Positions 23,102 through 33,464 are shown, counted from the stretch's first letter. The stretch is 64,000 nucleotides of DNA from CAYWXK01 sp964462515 (GCA_964462515.1 CAYWXK010000009.1:1-64000), one strand, 5' to 3'. A program made the numbers and translations. Notes: generated by a model from the sequence alone, not told the origin.

Positions 23102-26100
23102 TTACGCGACGTTTTTCCTGTCGGCGATTGTTCCCGGCCCAAGACGTTCAAATATCGAATAGACCACGGGCACAAACACTATTGTAATAAGCGTCGAGCT
23201 AAGCAAACCACCTATAACAACTCTGGCCATTGGCGCCTGGGCCTCACCGCCCTCGCCCAGCCCCAAAGCCAAAGGCACCAGGCCGATAATGGTGGTCAGC
23301 GCTGTCATTAGTATTGGACGAAGACGCCTTCGACCCGCCTCCTCTATGGCTTGACGAATCGGCATCCGGTCTCTGCGGCGCAGTAAGTTCGTATGGTCAA
23401 CCAGAAGTATCGCATTGTTGACTACAATACCCTCCAGCATAATACATCCAATGAAGGATTGAATATTGAAAGTCGTCCGTGTTAAAAAGAGAATAAGGAT
23501 AACGCCTATTGCGGCCAGCGGCACCGAAAACATTACAACGAATGGGTCTCGCAGCGATTCATACTGGCAGGCCATCACCATATAGACCAGTATCAGCGCC
23601 AGGATGCAGCTTAGAAAGAGTTCACGAAAAGACTTCTGCTGTTCTTCGTAATCGCCGCCGAAGCCGAGGGTAAAATCGGATGGCGTAGGGATGTCTTTGA
23701 GCTGCCGGCCTATATCTGAGAGAACCGACCCCATATCTCTTCCGCTTATGTCCGCCGTTACACTGACAAGACGCTCCTGGTTTTTTCGCTCAATCAGCAC
23801 GGGGCCGCTTCGCGGTGCAACGTTTATGACGTTTCTAAGAATAACCGGCTCATTAAGTGAGTTGGTGATAGTCAGGTCAAGAATGTCTCTGAGGTCCATT
23901 TTCTCGGCGTCTCTGAGCTTAACAAGAATCACATATTCGTCGCCGCTCTGACGATAGTAGCCGGCCTCTGTCCCTGAAAGAATCGTCTGAAGTGCATTTG
24001 CTATTTTCGAGACGGTCAGATTCATATCAGCGGCTTTCTGGCGGTCTATGAGAATTAGCTCTTCCGGAGTGCCCGCCTCTCGACTGATTCTGGCATCTGT
24101 TACACCTTCCACAGATTCGACGATTCCTTTGACCTGCTTGGCCAGAGCATCGGCTGTCTGAAGGTCGTGGCCGCGAACTTCAACCTGTATCTTATCGCCT
24201 GAAGAAGTGCCCAGTCGTAATATGAACAGCCCCTCCCCGGCGCGAGTGCGGGCAATCACTCCAGGTGTATTGATGAGCTTGGCTCGCAGTTCGTCAGCTA
24301 TCTGCTGGCTCGACCGTTCTCGCTGCGACTGGGGCTTTAGAGCAATCTGAATATCGCCCGTATGGCCGCCCTGTCCGTGCCATCTCGCTCCGCCAACATT
24401 GGTGACCATACTTTTGATTTCAGGGACGGACTCGTTGACTATCTGCTCGATAACCTTGAATTTCTCATCAAGCAGATTCAGCCGGGTGCCGACCTCCATC
24501 TCAGCTTCAATCCTTACCTCGCTCTCATCCGTGGTGGGCATCAGCTCGACGCCAATAAAAGGCGTCAGCATCAGGCATCCGGCCAGGAGCAGAGCTGCTG
24601 TTATGACAACAAAAGCACGGTTTTCCAGAGCCAAGTGCAGCAGTCCCTTGTAGCCGTCCTCTATGGCTTTCAGGAATCGCCCCACGATTTCAAAAACCCT
24701 GCCTCGAAAAGTATCCTTGAGCTTTTCGCCTCCCAGCTCCGGGTGAAGGATATGCGCAGAGAGCATAGGAACCAGCGTAAGGGCCACTGCAAGGGAGCAC
24801 AAAAGTGAGAAACCGACCACGATTGAGAGCTGCTTAAACATCACACCCGACATTCCCCTGACAAAAATCAGAGGCAGAAAAACCGCAACCGTGGTGAGGG
24901 TGCTTGCAACGACTGCAGGGGTAACCTCTTCTGTGCCGCTGACAGCGGCATTTCCCAGCGAATCTCCTGATTCCCGGATGCGAAAGATGTTTTCGAGCAC
25001 AACAATTGCGTTATCGACAAGCATACCTACTCCAAGCGCAAGGCCTCCCAGAGTCATCATGTTGAGCGTGAAATGGCCGAAATACAGCAGCGCGAAAGTC
25101 GCAATTATAGAAACCGGGATGGAAGTGGCGATAACCACCGTGCTTCGGATGTTCCTCAAAAATAAAAGCAGCACAAGGATGGCAAGCACCCCTCCGTAAA
25201 TAGCAGAAGAGCCGACATTGGTGATGGAACGCTGGATGTAATCGGACGTGTCGATAATCGGAACTATTTTTATTTGTGGTATATCGCGGTTGATGCGTTC
25301 CAGCTCTGCAAGTGCGCCGCGTGCAACCTCAACCGTGTTTTTGCCCGACTGCTTATTGATAGATAGCCTCATTCCCGTCACGCCGTTCACTCGCACAATC
25401 CGTGTAATCTTCTGCCAGGAATCTTCAACAACGGCAATTTCTCTTAATTGTATCGGCACGCCCTGCCGAACGGCTATCACTGTGTCCTGGAGCTGCTTAA
25501 GGTCGGTGTATTCGCCCGGCGTTCTGACGGTAATTTCAAAATTGCCCTTCTCAATGTTACCGGCCGGGATGTTCACATTCCCCTCGCGGATTCGAGAAAT
25601 AATGGCGTCAAGCGGAATGGCCAGCGCATTTATCTTGGCCGGGTCGAGATTAACGTGAATCTCACGTTCAAGACCTCCCCGGATGTCAACAGCAGCCACG
25701 CCGGGGACACGTTCAAGCCGATATTTTACCTGGTCTTCAATAATCTGTCGCGTCTGGACAGGGTCGAGATTGCTGGAGGCGCCAAGAATCAGTATCGGAA
25801 AGCTTGCGAGGTCAAATTTTCGGAGCATCGGTCTGTCTGCTTCCTCCGGAAGGCGCTGCATAACGCGGTCCATACGGTCGCGTATGTCATTAGCGGCAGT
25901 GTCCAGGTCTGTGCCCCAGGCAAACTCTACACGAACGGTGCCTTGACCCTCTGTGGAAACAGACGTTACATCCTCGACTCCCGGCACGGCGCTGACGGCT
26001 TCCTCAATGGGGCGGGTTATCAGCTCCTCGATTTCCTCCGGGCCGGCGTTTTCGTATGTACAAGAAATGCTGATGGTCGGGTATGAAATATCGGGCATTA

Positions 26101-26206
26101 AGTCGATGGGAAGACGCAGTAGTGAAATTGCACCCAGCAGTATTACTATTAACACCACCATTATCGTAAATATGGGGCGGTGAATGGCAAAGAGTGAGAT
26201 TCTCAT
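23102..26206 (-). CDS. RND-family efflux pump permease
   Basis: A 1034-residue inner-membrane pump of the AcrB/HAE-1 class. The first helix (IFTIMVVLIVILLGAI) is followed by the PGVEDVTS porter loop, GLALGVGMLVDNAIVVLEN (about 387-405) carrying the Asp of the proton relay, and in the second half MLEGIVVNNAILLVD and RLRPILMTALTTIIGL. Two large periplasmic loops are present as expected. It uses proton antiport to expel substrates through the adaptor and TolC partners. Its start overlaps the adaptor stop by four bases (ATGA), so translation is coupled. Its length is normal and no oddity is seen. Confidence 0.95.
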   Translation of the reverse strand: MRISLFAIHRPIFTIMVVLIVILLGAISLLRLPIDLMPDISYPTISISCTYENAGPEEIEELITRPIEEAVSAVPGVEDVTSVSTEGQGTVRVEFAWGTDLDTAANDIRDRMDRVMQRLPEEADRPMLRKFDLASFPILILGASSNLDPVQTRQIIEDQVKYRLERVPGVAAVDIRGGLEREIHVNLDPAKINALAIPLDAIISRIREGNVNIPAGNIEKGNFEITVRTPGEYTDLKQLQDTVIAVRQGVPIQLREIAVVEDSWQKITRIVRVNGVTGMRLSINKQSGKNTVEVARGALAELERINRDIPQIKIVPIIDTSDYIQRSITNVGSSAIYGGVLAILVLLLFLRNIRSTVVIATSIPVSIIATFALLYFGHFTLNMMTLGGLALGVGMLVDNAIVVLENIFRIRESGDSLGNAAVSGTEEVTPAVVASTLTTVAVFLPLIFVRGMSGVMFKQLSIVVGFSLLCSLAVALTLVPMLSAHILHPELGGEKLKDTFRGRVFEIVGRFLKAIEDGYKGLLHLALENRAFVVITAALLLAGCLMLTPFIGVELMPTTDESEVRIEAEMEVGTRLNLLDEKFKVIEQIVNESVPEIKSMVTNVGGARWHGQGGHTGDIQIALKPQSQRERSSQQIADELRAKLINTPGVIARTRAGEGLFILRLGTSSGDKIQVEVRGHDLQTADALAKQVKGIVESVEGVTDARISREAGTPEELILIDRQKAADMNLTVSKIANALQTILSGTEAGYYRQSGDEYVILVKLRDAEKMDLRDILDLTITNSLNEPVILRNVINVAPRSGPVLIERKNQERLVSVTADISGRDMGSVLSDIGRQLKDIPTPSDFTLGFGGDYEEQQKSFRELFLSCILALILVYMVMACQYESLRDPFVVMFSVPLAAIGVILILFLTRTTFNIQSFIGCIMLEGIVVNNAILLVDHTNLLRRRDRMPIRQAIEEAGRRRLRPILMTALTTIIGLVPLALGLGEGGEAQAPMARVVIGGLLSSTLITIVFVPVVYSIFERLGPGTIADRKNVA

Positions 26207-27441
26207 CGGAAATTCCCTGCTCCGATATTGACATCGGCTGCATTCGGTTCAATGTCTTTACCCGGAGGGGCCGGTGACGCCGTAACATCTTTGGGCAACG
26301 TAATATCAGAGCCATCTTCGAGAAGATGATTACCCATTGTTATCACAATCCCTGAAATCTGGGGCTTGCTGATTTCAGCCAGCTCGCCGTTTATTATACC
26401 CGTTGTTACCGGAACAAAACGTGCCTTGAGATTTGCCGTATCGGCAATAAAGACACCCTCTTTACCGTTCCTTCTTACTAGGGCGGTAAGCGGAACCAGC
26501 GTGACATTTTCATGCCTGGTGAACTCAACACTCGCCCTGATAAACATTCCCGGTTTAAGCGTATGTTCGGGATTCGGCACTTCAATTTCCACCCTGGCTT
26601 GGCGACTGCTTTCCTTCAGCAGAGGTGCTATGCGGACGATAGTGCCTGTAAAAGTTCTGTCAGGATAAGCATCGGTGGTAACGATGGCTTCCTGGCCCAC
26701 CTTCATTTTCGGGTAGTCCCTTTCAATCACGTAAACTACGGCTGTTTGTGGGTCGTTTTCCAAAACCGAGACAATCGGCTGATTTATTTGCAGCAATGCC
26801 CCTTCGTCAACAAATCTTTCGCCGACAACCCTGTTTTGAACACCGTTTTCCCAGAAGGCCCGTACCTGTGTATAGGAAAGTCGTAAATCAGCAGCTTTTA
26901 GAGCCGCATCCTTTTGAGCTACCTGAGCAAGCGAGACCTTGAGCTTTGCCTGGGAGGCGTTAAATGCGCCTTCCGATACATCGAGTTCCGAAGCCGAAGC
27001 AATTTGCTTTTCGCGAAGCGCCTTTGCCCTATCGTATTCACGCTTGGCCATATCGAGGTCACTGGTGCAGTTCTCAGCATTTGCCTGAGCAACCTTTAAT
27101 TCGGCCCTTGCCTGCTCAACCTGCTGGGTGAATTCCTCGTCATCGAGAATTGCTATTACCTGGTTTTGCTGAACTATATCGCCGATATTGACTAAAAGCT
27201 TTTTGAGCCAGCCGGTTACCTTTGGTGCAACTACAAACTGTGATTTTGCCTCTAAAGAGCCGCTAAGAACGCTGACATCACAGATGTTTCCCTTTTGAAT
27301 TGGCTTGGTCTCGACAGGCACTTTGACGGCAGGACGACCCGTTTTTTTCTGAGCTGATAAGTTGAACACTCTCGTGTATAGCTGCCAGCCCGCCGCTGCA
27401 ACAATTGCTACGACAAACAATAATAATAAGAACTTTTTCAT
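26203..27441 (-). CDS. RND efflux periplasmic adaptor (MFP/HlyD family)
   Basis: The adaptor of the tripartite pump. From the preferred ATG at 27441 (MKKFLLLLFVVAIVAAAG) it has 412 residues with an N-terminal membrane anchor or signal. The order is normal: lipoyl-like half (VSVLSGSLEAKSQFVVAPKV, GDIVQQNQVIAIL), a coiled-coil hairpin (about 105-165), the second lipoyl half, a beta-barrel (VGQEAIVTTDAYPDRTF) and a membrane-proximal domain. The frame is open 22 codons further upstream, but that extension lacks a signal-like start. The stop overlaps the pump gene by four bases. The last 40 residues are rich in Pro, Ala and Asp and probably disordered. Confidence 0.9.
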   Translation of the reverse strand: MKKFLLLLFVVAIVAAAGWQLYTRVFNLSAQKKTGRPAVKVPVETKPIQKGNICDVSVLSGSLEAKSQFVVAPKVTGWLKKLLVNIGDIVQQNQVIAILDDEEFTQQVEQARAELKVAQANAENCTSDLDMAKREYDRAKALREKQIASASELDVSEGAFNASQAKLKVSLAQVAQKDAALKAADLRLSYTQVRAFWENGVQNRVVGERFVDEGALLQINQPIVSVLENDPQTAVVYVIERDYPKMKVGQEAIVTTDAYPDRTFTGTIVRIAPLLKESSRQARVEIEVPNPEHTLKPGMFIRASVEFTRHENVTLVPLTALVRRNGKEGVFIADTANLKARFVPVTTGIINGELAEISKPQISGIVITMGNHLLEDGSDITLPKDVTASPAPPGKDIEPNAADVNIGAGNFR

Positions 27442-27549
27442 TCTTTTTTCCGAATAACCTGGCACCAGCATAAGGTCATATTTCAGCCGGACATTATACC
27501 AGCACACACAATGCAGTCAAATCCATCCCATATCAGAATCCTTTATGGC

Positions 27550-27579
27550 TTGACAAACCCAGGATGTTTTCTGTAGATT
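27550..27579 (+). promoter_or_regulatory. sigma70-like promoter before the GH-A gene
   Basis: Ttgaca (27550-27555), an 18-base spacer and tagatt (27574-27579) lie in the divergent gap between the efflux operon and the arabinofuranosidase-like gene. The predicted start of transcription near 27586 gives a leader of about 70 bases. Confidence 0.5.
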
Positions 27580-27654
27580 TTAGTAGCAGCGTAAAAAGAA
27601 CTCTTGACAAGATTCATCTGTCCTGTACCGACCGGTGATTTCGGGAAGATGTTT

Positions 27655-29268
27655 ATGAGTCAAAATGACCTAAACCGCCGAGATTTCCTAAAGAGCGTAG
27701 GTCTAAGCTCCGCTGCTTTGGCTTTCTCCGGACAACAACTTGCGGGACAGGAAGTCAATACGAAAGCTAATACCTTCATATCCATTGACCCGAAGCCCAA
27801 GTTTGTGCTTTCTGGCTATCTCTACATGCAGTTTATGGAACCTCTGGGCACTACGGATAGCTCGGTGGATGCTGCCTGGGACTTCGGGGCCAATCGCTGG
27901 CGGGAGGATGTAGTTGAAATTACACAGGAACTGGCTCCTACGCTTATGCGCTGGGGAGGCTGCTTCTGTTCATACTACCGCTGGAAGGAAGGGGTGGGCC
28001 CCATGGCCCAGCGTAAACCTATGCTCAACCAGCTCTGGGGCGGAATCTACAACAACCAGGTGGGAACGCACGAATTTGTGGACTTCTGTCGGCGAGTTGG
28101 AGCCGACCCTCTCATCGTGGTCAACTTCGAATCAGACGGACGCAAGGGCTGGGCTGTCTCACCCAGGGGCGATATCCGTTCCGGCGATGCCAAAGAGGCC
28201 GGCGAATGGGTAGATTACTGCAACAACCCTTCCAATGCCCTGAGGCGCCAACACGGCGCGAAGAATCCCTATGGCGTGAAACTCTGGCAGATCGGAAACG
28301 AGACCTCCTACGGTGCCGAGATCGACGTGGACACCGCGGCAAAGAAGACCCTCGAATTCGCCAGGGCCATGCGAAAGGCAGACCCAACGATTGAAATCAT
28401 CGGATGGGGAGACAGTCACTGGGCCGGGCGGATGGCGGAAATAGCAGGAGAAGAGCTTCAGTATCTGGCCTTCCACAACGGCTTTGGTCCGGGCGGGGAA
28501 GACTCGCCGCTCCAGGGTATCGAATACCGAAAAGACCCGGACAAAACCTGGAAGTATCTTATGAAGACCTGCAAAGCCCAGGAAGAGGCCATCGATGATA
28601 TGCGGCAGCAGGTTGCAAAGTCCAACATCCCCATAGCCCTGACCGAATGTCATTTTATCCTGCCCGGCCGAAACCGGTGCGAGGTGCTGTCCACCTGGGC
28701 GGCGGGCGTGGCCAACGCTCGCATCCTGAATGTGCATGAAAGAAACGGCGATATTCTCAAAATCGCCACATTAGCTGATTTCTGCGGCACTCGCTGGCAG
28801 AACAACGCCATTATGGTTCCCGTTCCCACGGGTAAATCGTTTATGATGCCGGTCGGAATGGTTATGAGCCTTTATCGCAAGCACTCGGGAAAACAAGGCG
28901 TTGAGGTTATTGCGACCCCCGACGGCCTCGATGTGGCGGCCAGCCGAACAGACGACCGCATTTTCCTTCATATTGTCAACACTCATCGGGCTCAGTCTGT
29001 CAAATCCGCTTTCCAAATCCAGGGAAGAAGAATCGCAGGGGGGCGAGTATATTGGTTCGAACTGGACCCGGAGTTCGAGGTCTTTGAATACCGTCAGGAA
29101 TGCACCTTTCCCAAGGAGCATAAGTTGGATTCAAATATAGTTTGGACCTTTCCGGCCGCCTCTGTTTCTGCTGTAGAACTGATTATGGAGCCCGCCCCAT
29201 TAGAAGTTAATGGGCATCTGCCGGCCCGGCTCGGGATCCACCTGGAACTTCTAACGGGGCCCGTGTAG
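27655..29268 (+). CDS. clan GH-A arabinofuranosidase-like glycoside hydrolase, Tat-like signal
   Basis: The protein of 537 residues begins MSQNDLNRRDFLKSVGLS, a twin-arginine-like signal, so it is probably exported folded. The body is a GH51-like TIM barrel: LMRWGGCFCSYYRW, IGNETSYG with the putative acid/base Glu at about 216, and ALTECHF with the putative nucleophile Glu at about 331. The C-terminal 150 residues form the beta-sandwich usual in GH51. The family suggests removal of arabinofuranosyl side groups from plant or microbial glycans, but GH51 and related GH-A families vary in specificity. ATG 27655 is preferred, with gggaag six bases upstream; TTG 27604 would spoil the signal. It leads a same-strand trio with the M23 and DUF2961 genes. 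Confidence 0.75.
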   Translation: MSQNDLNRRDFLKSVGLSSAALAFSGQQLAGQEVNTKANTFISIDPKPKFVLSGYLYMQFMEPLGTTDSSVDAAWDFGANRWREDVVEITQELAPTLMRWGGCFCSYYRWKEGVGPMAQRKPMLNQLWGGIYNNQVGTHEFVDFCRRVGADPLIVVNFESDGRKGWAVSPRGDIRSGDAKEAGEWVDYCNNPSNALRRQHGAKNPYGVKLWQIGNETSYGAEIDVDTAAKKTLEFARAMRKADPTIEIIGWGDSHWAGRMAEIAGEELQYLAFHNGFGPGGEDSPLQGIEYRKDPDKTWKYLMKTCKAQEEAIDDMRQQVAKSNIPIALTECHFILPGRNRCEVLSTWAAGVANARILNVHERNGDILKIATLADFCGTRWQNNAIMVPVPTGKSFMMPVGMVMSLYRKHSGKQGVEVIATPDGLDVAASRTDDRIFLHIVNTHRAQSVKSAFQIQGRRIAGGRVYWFELDPEFEVFEYRQECTFPKEHKLDSNIVWTFPAASVSAVELIMEPAPLEVNGHLPARLGIHLELLTGPV

Positions 29269-29302
29269 AATTTGAATTCACAATTGGACTGGAAGTCAGT
29301 TG

Positions 29303-31159
29303 ATGATGAAAGCTATCAGGAACATTCTATCTGCTTTTATCCGCCAGACGTTCGGCGGATTAGCACTTTGTCCCACGGTTTTCTTTCTGGCGTTCCCCGT
29401 TGTCCTTGAAGCAAAAGAAGCTGCCGTCTCAAACAACACCCAGGACTCCGGCGATATTGACAAAAATACAATCGATAGAAAAACCCTGGTCAACAGGCGT
29501 TTTCAGTTTTCCTGGAGCTCAGACGAAGGAGGCGGCTTCAACGGTATCGCCACGCTAAAGGATGACGGCTCCATTGAGGGCATCGGCAGTCCCAACGAGA
29601 CCGAATGGCTCGTGGATACATCAGGGCGGCTTCTTTTCAAACATGCAGACGGCAGAGTCTCCACAAGATATGACAAGGTCTGGCTGAAGGAGGGAATGCT
29701 GTGCTTTGAGGGGCCTTTCCTTTTCAAAGAAGGCATCACCCACCACCTCATTGAGGTCGAAGGTGCCGCATCTGAGCGGGAGCACGAGATTACGCCCGAG
29801 CAGGCGGCAGGAATCAAATACTCGACGCAGCGCTTTGTCTATCTTAATCCGGGGGAAAGTTACACCTTTCGACTCAGAGACGGCGCAGAAAAGCGGATAT
29901 TTTTAGTATCGGTCAGGGAATACGAGGATTCTGTCATCCACCTCGCACGCCGGGCGGATGTGAAAATTGAGATTGATGGCAAGCCAATCGAGTTGACTTG
30001 CGCCCCCTATTGTTTTCCCACGGAAGCGCAAGGGCTTCGGCTCCAGGCGGACACAACCTCAGCATGGCTGAATATCCCCAAGCGCGTGCAGTTCTCCCTG
30101 TGGGATGCCTCAGAACCTATTGTGGACACGAACCTCTTTTGTTTCCCCTTGCCTGGATACCGCCTCTTTTCCCACGGCGTGCAGGCCTACAATGAGCCCG
30201 TTCACCTGGGCCATCAGGACGGAGACCCTGGAGGGCAGCGCTTCTATCATAACTACGGAGTTGACCTGGCTGGGTATGAAGGCCGGCAGAAGGTCGTAAG
30301 CTGCATCAATGGCACTGCGGTTCAGGTAGATTCCGAGGAAGGGGGTCTGTCCATCCGGGATGATAAAGGATTCATACTCAACTACGGCCATCTGGATTCG
30401 ATTATCTCAGGAATCAAGGTAGGCTCTCCCATCAAGCAAGGCCAGTGGGTCGGCATGCTCGGAAGACGTGGTTCATCGGGCAACTTCTCTCATCTCCACA
30501 TAGGGGCTTACTTGTCCGAGTCCGCAATGACTATGGACCGCCTCAGCCGCAATCTCAATCTGTATCCCTGGCTGGTCGCAGCCTACCAAAAGGAGAGCGG
30601 AACCGGTCTTTATGCTGTGGCCGGTCCCCATAAGACGGTGCTCACCGGAGAAAAGGTGCTTTTTGATGGTTCGAACTCTTTGGCTTTCAAATCGAATCTT
30701 GACTGTCGTCAGACAAGTATCACATCCTTCAAGTGGGAGTTCCACGATGTAATATCAGTGAATGGGCCAAGGGCGGAAAAGGTGTATGACAAGCCCGGCT
30801 GTTACATAGCTTGCCTGTGGGTCAAGGATAGTAATGGAGGTCTTGACGTGGATTTCTGCAAGGTGAAGGTCTTTTCTCGGGTCTCTCCTGAGGACGTCAT
30901 TCCCACCCTCTTCGTGACCTACTATCCGTCAGCGGAAGTTTATATGGATGAACCCATCAGCTTCCGTATCTGGCCCCAGGGAATGGAAATCGAGGATATT
31001 CAGGTTGACTTTGGCGACGGCACGATTGTTCAGGATTATCGTCCCTACTCCGCGATTACCCATAAATTTAAGAGCCCCGGGATACACATCGTTACAGTCA
31101 CAGGCACAGCGGCCAGATTACCCGTGACGCAAAAGGTCAAGGTCATTGTGCAAAAGTAG
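29303..31159 (+). CDS. M23 (LytM) metallopeptidase with PKD-like domains
   Basis: A secreted protein of about 618 residues. The signal segment spans about 8-36. A beta-rich N-terminal region (about 60-300) precedes the LytM zinc site: HNYGVDLAG with His and Asp at about 316 and 321, and SHLHIGAYL with the HxH pair at about 397-399. From about 435 two PKD-like Ig folds follow (FDGSNSLAF, FKWEFHDV; VDFGDGT, THKFKSPG). M23 enzymes cut peptide cross-links in peptidoglycan; the PKD-like modules would hold the enzyme at a surface or polymer. Start ATG 29303 or 29306, with ggaag upstream. It lies 34 bases after the GH-A gene. A ccgcc/ggcgg palindrome falls inside the signal region. Confidence 0.82.
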   Translation: MMKAIRNILSAFIRQTFGGLALCPTVFFLAFPVVLEAKEAAVSNNTQDSGDIDKNTIDRKTLVNRRFQFSWSSDEGGGFNGIATLKDDGSIEGIGSPNETEWLVDTSGRLLFKHADGRVSTRYDKVWLKEGMLCFEGPFLFKEGITHHLIEVEGAASEREHEITPEQAAGIKYSTQRFVYLNPGESYTFRLRDGAEKRIFLVSVREYEDSVIHLARRADVKIEIDGKPIELTCAPYCFPTEAQGLRLQADTTSAWLNIPKRVQFSLWDASEPIVDTNLFCFPLPGYRLFSHGVQAYNEPVHLGHQDGDPGGQRFYHNYGVDLAGYEGRQKVVSCINGTAVQVDSEEGGLSIRDDKGFILNYGHLDSIISGIKVGSPIKQGQWVGMLGRRGSSGNFSHLHIGAYLSESAMTMDRLSRNLNLYPWLVAAYQKESGTGLYAVAGPHKTVLTGEKVLFDGSNSLAFKSNLDCRQTSITSFKWEFHDVISVNGPRAEKVYDKPGCYIACLWVKDSNGGLDVDFCKVKVFSRVSPEDVIPTLFVTYYPSAEVYMDEPISFRIWPQGMEIEDIQVDFGDGTIVQDYRPYSAITHKFKSPGIHIVTVTGTAARLPVTQKVKVIVQK

Positions 31160-31346
31160 TGGACATTACCGCTGCATAGGCGAAGGAGCGCCAAAGACAG
31201 CCCCGAAAATTTTTCCATAATCTTTGGGATAGTTTATTCTGATATACTTTATTGCCAAGAGTTGTAAAGGCGTATACAATCAGTGCAGGTAAGCAATGGC
31301 GAATGAACGGGTTTGCTGAATTGTGTGTGATTTGTCGAGGTAAACT

Positions 31347-33464
31347 ATGTGTCAGAACATACAAAAGCTCGGACTGAAATACCTTTTGCTATTGGCGTGC
31401 TCAACGACAATTCTGGCAGGTGAGCAGGTTGAGCGAGGGATTATTACGACAGGAACATTATTCAATGAGATGGTGGATATGGCGAATCTTGCGACTTTTC
31501 CGAAGCCGGCCTTTCGCACCATTCAGTTCTCCTCCTATGACCATCGAAGCCGTCTGGCCGGCGGGCCGGACTGGTTCGCCAATGCCGATGGATTTGGAGG
31601 AGAGCCGATTCCTAACTTCGAGAAGGTGTTGAAAGCCCCGGATGCAAATGGAGTCGGCGATTACTTGATTGCAGATGCCAGAGGACCCGGGGCCATTGTG
31701 CGTCTATGGACGGCGGCCATCTCCGGTTCCGTCCGGGTGTATATAGACGGTTCGCAGACGCCGCTCTATGACGGCAGTGCGGATGACTTCTTCCGCCGTC
31801 CTTATGATGGCTTTGCACAGACCAGTGACATCAACGGCGATATGTTACGTCGGACAATATACCAGCGTGATGCCTCATACGCGCCGATTCCGTTTGCCAG
31901 GAGCCTCCGCGTTGTATGGACCGGCAACATCAAGGATATTCATTTCTATCAGCTCCAGGTGCGTCTTTACGATGATGGAACGCCTGTAGCGTCTTTTTGC
32001 CCTGAAGACATCCGCACCTACCGTGAGACGATTGACAGAGTGACCCTGATACTCTCCGACCCGGATAAGAATCTTGTGCCGCGCTCGCAACGGCGTCCGG
32101 AACTCTTTGACCTGAGTCTGGGGCCATCTGATAAGAAAATCCTGACACGCCTGGATGGTCCGCTGGCCATTGAGCAGTTGAGCCTGCAACTGGCTGCAAA
32201 GGACTTGGATATGGCCCTGCGGCAGACAGTGCTGCATATCACCTTTGATGACTACCCCTTGAGCCAGGTGCAGGCGCCCGTTGGAGATTTCTTCGGCGCG
32301 GCCCCGGGTATCAATCCATACCAGTCACTCCCCTTTACAGTTCGTCCGGACGGCACAATGATTTGTCGGTTCGTGATGCCCTTCGAAAGAGTCTGCAGGC
32401 TCGAGCTGCATAACTGCGGCGAGCAGCCGGTCGGTGCAAAGGGCTTAGTGCTCTCTATGCCGTTTGTCTGGGATGAGCAGGCGATGCACTTTCGGGCCAG
32501 GTGGCGCGCGGACCATAATCTGATTGCGTCGAATCGGGAGGTGCAGGACTTGCCGTTTCTACTGGCGTATGGCAAGGGCGTCTATGTGGGAACGACTGTC
32601 TATCTGATGAATCCCTCCCCCGTGCCTACTTCGTATGGCAACTGGTGGGGCGAGGGTGATGAAAAAGTGTTTGTGGATGACGACCGTGTGCCGTCAATCT
32701 TTGGCACCGGCTCTGAGGACTACTTTAACTACTCCTGGTCTTCGCCGGATATTTTTGCCTTTCCCTGCTGTGGTCAGCCTCGAAACGATGGCCCAGGCAA
32801 TAGGGGATTTGTTACAAATTACCGCTGGCATGTGCTTGACTCGATTCCTTTCAAGAGCAACATTCGCTTTTATATGGAGCTTTTCAGTCACGAACGGACA
32901 CCCGGCCTGTCGTATGCCCGCATCGGGTATCACTATGCCAGGCCCGGCTTGACCGACGACCACCAGGCCCTAATGCCTGATGACCTTCAGCTTCCAGTGC
33001 TGCCGGAGAATTGGCAGCCTGCTGCGAGGATGGGAGCTGCAAACGCCGTATTTTTTGCAGCCGAAGACATTGTGGCCGACAGCGAAGCCACGCATCTTAC
33101 AGATGGCCGCCTTTGGGCCGGCGGGAAGCTGCTCGTCTGGACTCCAGCGAAGGATAGTAATCAGAAGAGCTTTAAGATTCCAATCAGTTCCGCCGGCAAG
33201 CAGCAAATCCATATCGCTCTCGCTATGACAGTACAATCTGGCAAGATAGCCTTCCGCCTGGACGGTCAGCCACTTCTATTGGAAGACAGGGCTGAGGACG
33301 TCAATCTGTATTGCCCATATAGGACACTCCTTCGGAGTATTGCGTTGATGCCTGTGGAGCTGCAAACAGGCAGCCACACCCTTACGCTCGAATTGAAGGA
33401 TGCCCCTGATGGGATTAAGAATCCAGAGGTCGGGATAGACTTCATCTGGGTGCAGCGCAAGTAG
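31347..33464 (+). CDS. DUF2961 (GH172-type) secreted glycoside hydrolase
   Basis: This 705-residue protein begins with a signal peptide (about 10-25) and continues with the conserved DUF2961 pattern: RTIQFSSYDHRSRLAGG, GAIVRLW, DDFFRRPYDGF, VFVDDDRVPSIFGTGSEDYFNYSW and a jelly-roll C-terminus. DUF2961 is now CAZy family GH172, whose studied members act on fructofuranosides (difructose dianhydride I) or on D-arabinofuranosides. Residues about 580-705 form an additional beta-sandwich, perhaps carbohydrate-binding. The start has gaggt six bases upstream. It is the third gene of a trio with a GH51-like enzyme and an M23 peptidase, pointing to work on an arabinose-containing wall polymer; the exact substrate is not readable. 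Confidence 0.85.
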   Translation: MCQNIQKLGLKYLLLLACSTTILAGEQVERGIITTGTLFNEMVDMANLATFPKPAFRTIQFSSYDHRSRLAGGPDWFANADGFGGEPIPNFEKVLKAPDANGVGDYLIADARGPGAIVRLWTAAISGSVRVYIDGSQTPLYDGSADDFFRRPYDGFAQTSDINGDMLRRTIYQRDASYAPIPFARSLRVVWTGNIKDIHFYQLQVRLYDDGTPVASFCPEDIRTYRETIDRVTLILSDPDKNLVPRSQRRPELFDLSLGPSDKKILTRLDGPLAIEQLSLQLAAKDLDMALRQTVLHITFDDYPLSQVQAPVGDFFGAAPGINPYQSLPFTVRPDGTMICRFVMPFERVCRLELHNCGEQPVGAKGLVLSMPFVWDEQAMHFRARWRADHNLIASNREVQDLPFLLAYGKGVYVGTTVYLMNPSPVPTSYGNWWGEGDEKVFVDDDRVPSIFGTGSEDYFNYSWSSPDIFAFPCCGQPRNDGPGNRGFVTNYRWHVLDSIPFKSNIRFYMELFSHERTPGLSYARIGYHYARPGLTDDHQALMPDDLQLPVLPENWQPAARMGAANAVFFAAEDIVADSEATHLTDGRLWAGGKLLVWTPAKDSNQKSFKIPISSAGKQQIHIALAMTVQSGKIAFRLDGQPLLLEDRAEDVNLYCPYRTLLRSIALMPVELQTGSHTLTLELKDAPDGIKNPEVGIDFIWVQRK

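Noticed and set aside
24362..26183. Several long plus-strand frames opposite the RND pump gene
   Set aside because: They are antisense shadows of a clear, conserved 1034-residue gene.
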